The notes beneath the pieces were generated by a model. That model was not told the DNA's origin, searched no databases, and saw only the letters and a program-made list of their open reading frames with translations. From NCBI GenBank assembly GCA_015680685.1, contig MNCI01017986.1:210831-274830 (forward strand): a DNA stretch of 64,000 bases. Direction: 5' to 3'. Both the position numbers and the translations under genes were made by a program. This document shows, piece after piece, positions 62,960-64,000 of the stretch. The first letter of the stretch is position 1. Every line of letters starts with the position of its first letter. This DNA comes from Gnetum montanum (taxonomy: Eukaryota > Streptophyta > Gnetopsida > Gnetales > Gnetaceae).

Positions 62960-63393
62960 TCTATGATGATTTCAGCGAGCATGATAGTCTATATGTTTTT
63001 GTTGAATGATGTTGGAAGTACATTTTTGATAAGAGGATCCGTTGTGGACGAAGTTTATCTTGATGAATTTTTGACTTTGCCAAACTTTTATGGACTTGTC
63101 CTAAAGATAAGACATTTCTTTGTCTAGCCCATAGTATTGTTGGTAAGATCCTCCACTTGTATATTCACTACCCTTGCAACTTTCCTCTGCTATGGTATGG
63201 CAATTCCCCTTGCATAGCAGGTGGTGGCATTAGTGGAAAAGGATTTGTATGTTAATTTTGAAAAATCAGCTACTTGTGGATGCACATACAAGTCTAAGTT
63301 TATCCTTGGTGGCATTCATTGATGGCATTCTAGTGGATAATAATGTGGAGAATAGATAGTTGTGTTCGCTAGTGAGATTGGATGTTGGACATA

Positions 63394-64000
63394 TGATGAG
63401 CGGCGAGGTACCCCTACGCTCAACCATATGAATACGAGCGTGTACGTATGATTTGGTCAAACTTCACAGATGGACTAGTTGTGGCACCTAGATAGTTACA
63501 TGTTGATCGCAATTCACTATCTTCCCACCTAGACTAGTAATTGCTTTGTCATGTATGGTTTAGTCCAGAGTGAGGTGTATGATGTGATTTCTAATTACTA
63601 TGCTACTCCTAAAGACAATGAAAAATAACTTGAGTGAACTAATAGACAATGGAAAATAAAGTCTAAGCTAGTCTAAGTGCTATGAGCATCCGTCCTTAAT
63701 CATCCGCATGCATCTTGGACCTTGTGTACTACTTCTGGGGTTATCAAGTGCATATTCCTTGAGCACTACTAGATATGCTATTGAGTTACCAAGTAGTTAC
63801 ACTTAAATATTTGTGATTAAGATGTACTCATTCTGCATTAACAATAGGAATAGTAAATAATAATAAAGAAATATTAACTAAGAAAACAATAAATAATAAT
63901 TAACAATTAAAACTAAGTGAATGTTGTAATGATGGAGTAATCTCAATCTTTATTGTTGATTGTGTGCGTGTCCAAGTATGTCACACTTGAACAAAGGTTC
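63394..64000 (-). repeat. 5' LTR of the right-hand element, cut by the window end
   Basis: It starts TGATGAGCGGCGAGGTACCC, the complement of the family's LTR end, and continues through the AATCTCAATCTTTATT and GTGTCCAAGTATG segments. The U3 part lies beyond the window. No PBS adjoins it at 63380-63393 (GATGTTGGACATA instead). Confidence 0.8.

Larger units (their letters stand above)
56590..64000 (-). mobile_element. Right-hand Athila-like element, defective, runs off the window
   Basis: Minus-strand order: 5' LTR (63394 to beyond 64000), protease fragment (62387-62959), conserved non-coding block (61361-61600), decayed internal promoter (about 60480-60575), accessory ORF (about 57215-59700), PPT-like tract, truncated 3' LTR. 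PBS and gag are missing next to the 5' LTR, and RT and integrase are absent. The order agrees with the nested element at 2746-11582, so both belong to one accessory-ORF class. Confidence 0.7.

Overview
The window is nuclear DNA of a flowering plant. It holds Athila-like Ty3/gypsy, Ty1/copia, L1-type and RTE-type retroelements, tRNA-derived SINE-like repeats, and one spliced host gene for an organellar Obg-type GTPase with kilobase-scale introns. The species cannot be named from the sequence alone. Nothing bacterial, viral or CRISPR-like was seen.

Layout. (1) 1-19870 is a three-level nest of Athila-like LTR elements. Element E1 (+) is represented by 1-432 and 18541-19870. It was split by a minus-strand gag-pol element (433-18535; LTRs 433-1241 and 17732-18535; target duplication TTTGT). 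That element was in turn split by a plus-strand element (2746-11582; LTRs 2746-3675 and 10668-11582; target duplication CTTAG). The innermost element has no pol. It carries a gag relic, a conserved non-coding block, an internal LTR-like promoter and a long accessory ORF. (2) 19870-23687 is AT-rich sequence with no recognisable gene. (3) 23693-26938 is a compound Ty1/copia element (target duplication TCATT) with three LTR copies and two gutted internal units carrying GC-rich captured sequence, one part resembling ROH1/BYPASS1-like (DUF793) plant proteins. (4) 27427-28255 is a solo LTR of the Athila-like group (target duplication ATCAT). (5) 28951-34613 is a full-length L1-type LINE with two open ORFs, a 19-bp target duplication and a C-tract instead of a poly(A) tail. 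(6) 35344-54355 is the Obg-family GTPase gene (+), whose introns hold SINE-like, RTE and copia debris. (7) About 56590 to the window end is a further Athila-like element (minus), with protease but no RT or integrase, carrying the same accessory ORF as (1).

How the parts relate. The gag-pol element at 433-18535 lacks the accessory ORF. The elements at 2746-11582 and about 56590-64000 have the accessory ORF but lack most or all of pol. All share PPT style, TGATGA/TCATCA LTR ends, GATATC-palindrome arrays ahead of a TATA box, and a conserved non-coding block. This fits an autonomous/non-autonomous family in which the second class carries a long coiled-coil accessory protein behind its own LTR-like promoter. 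The host gene reads coherently across its exons: a Ser/Cys-rich basic leader, the Obg glycine-rich fold, then G1-G5. The exon model closes in frame at 576 codons plus stop.
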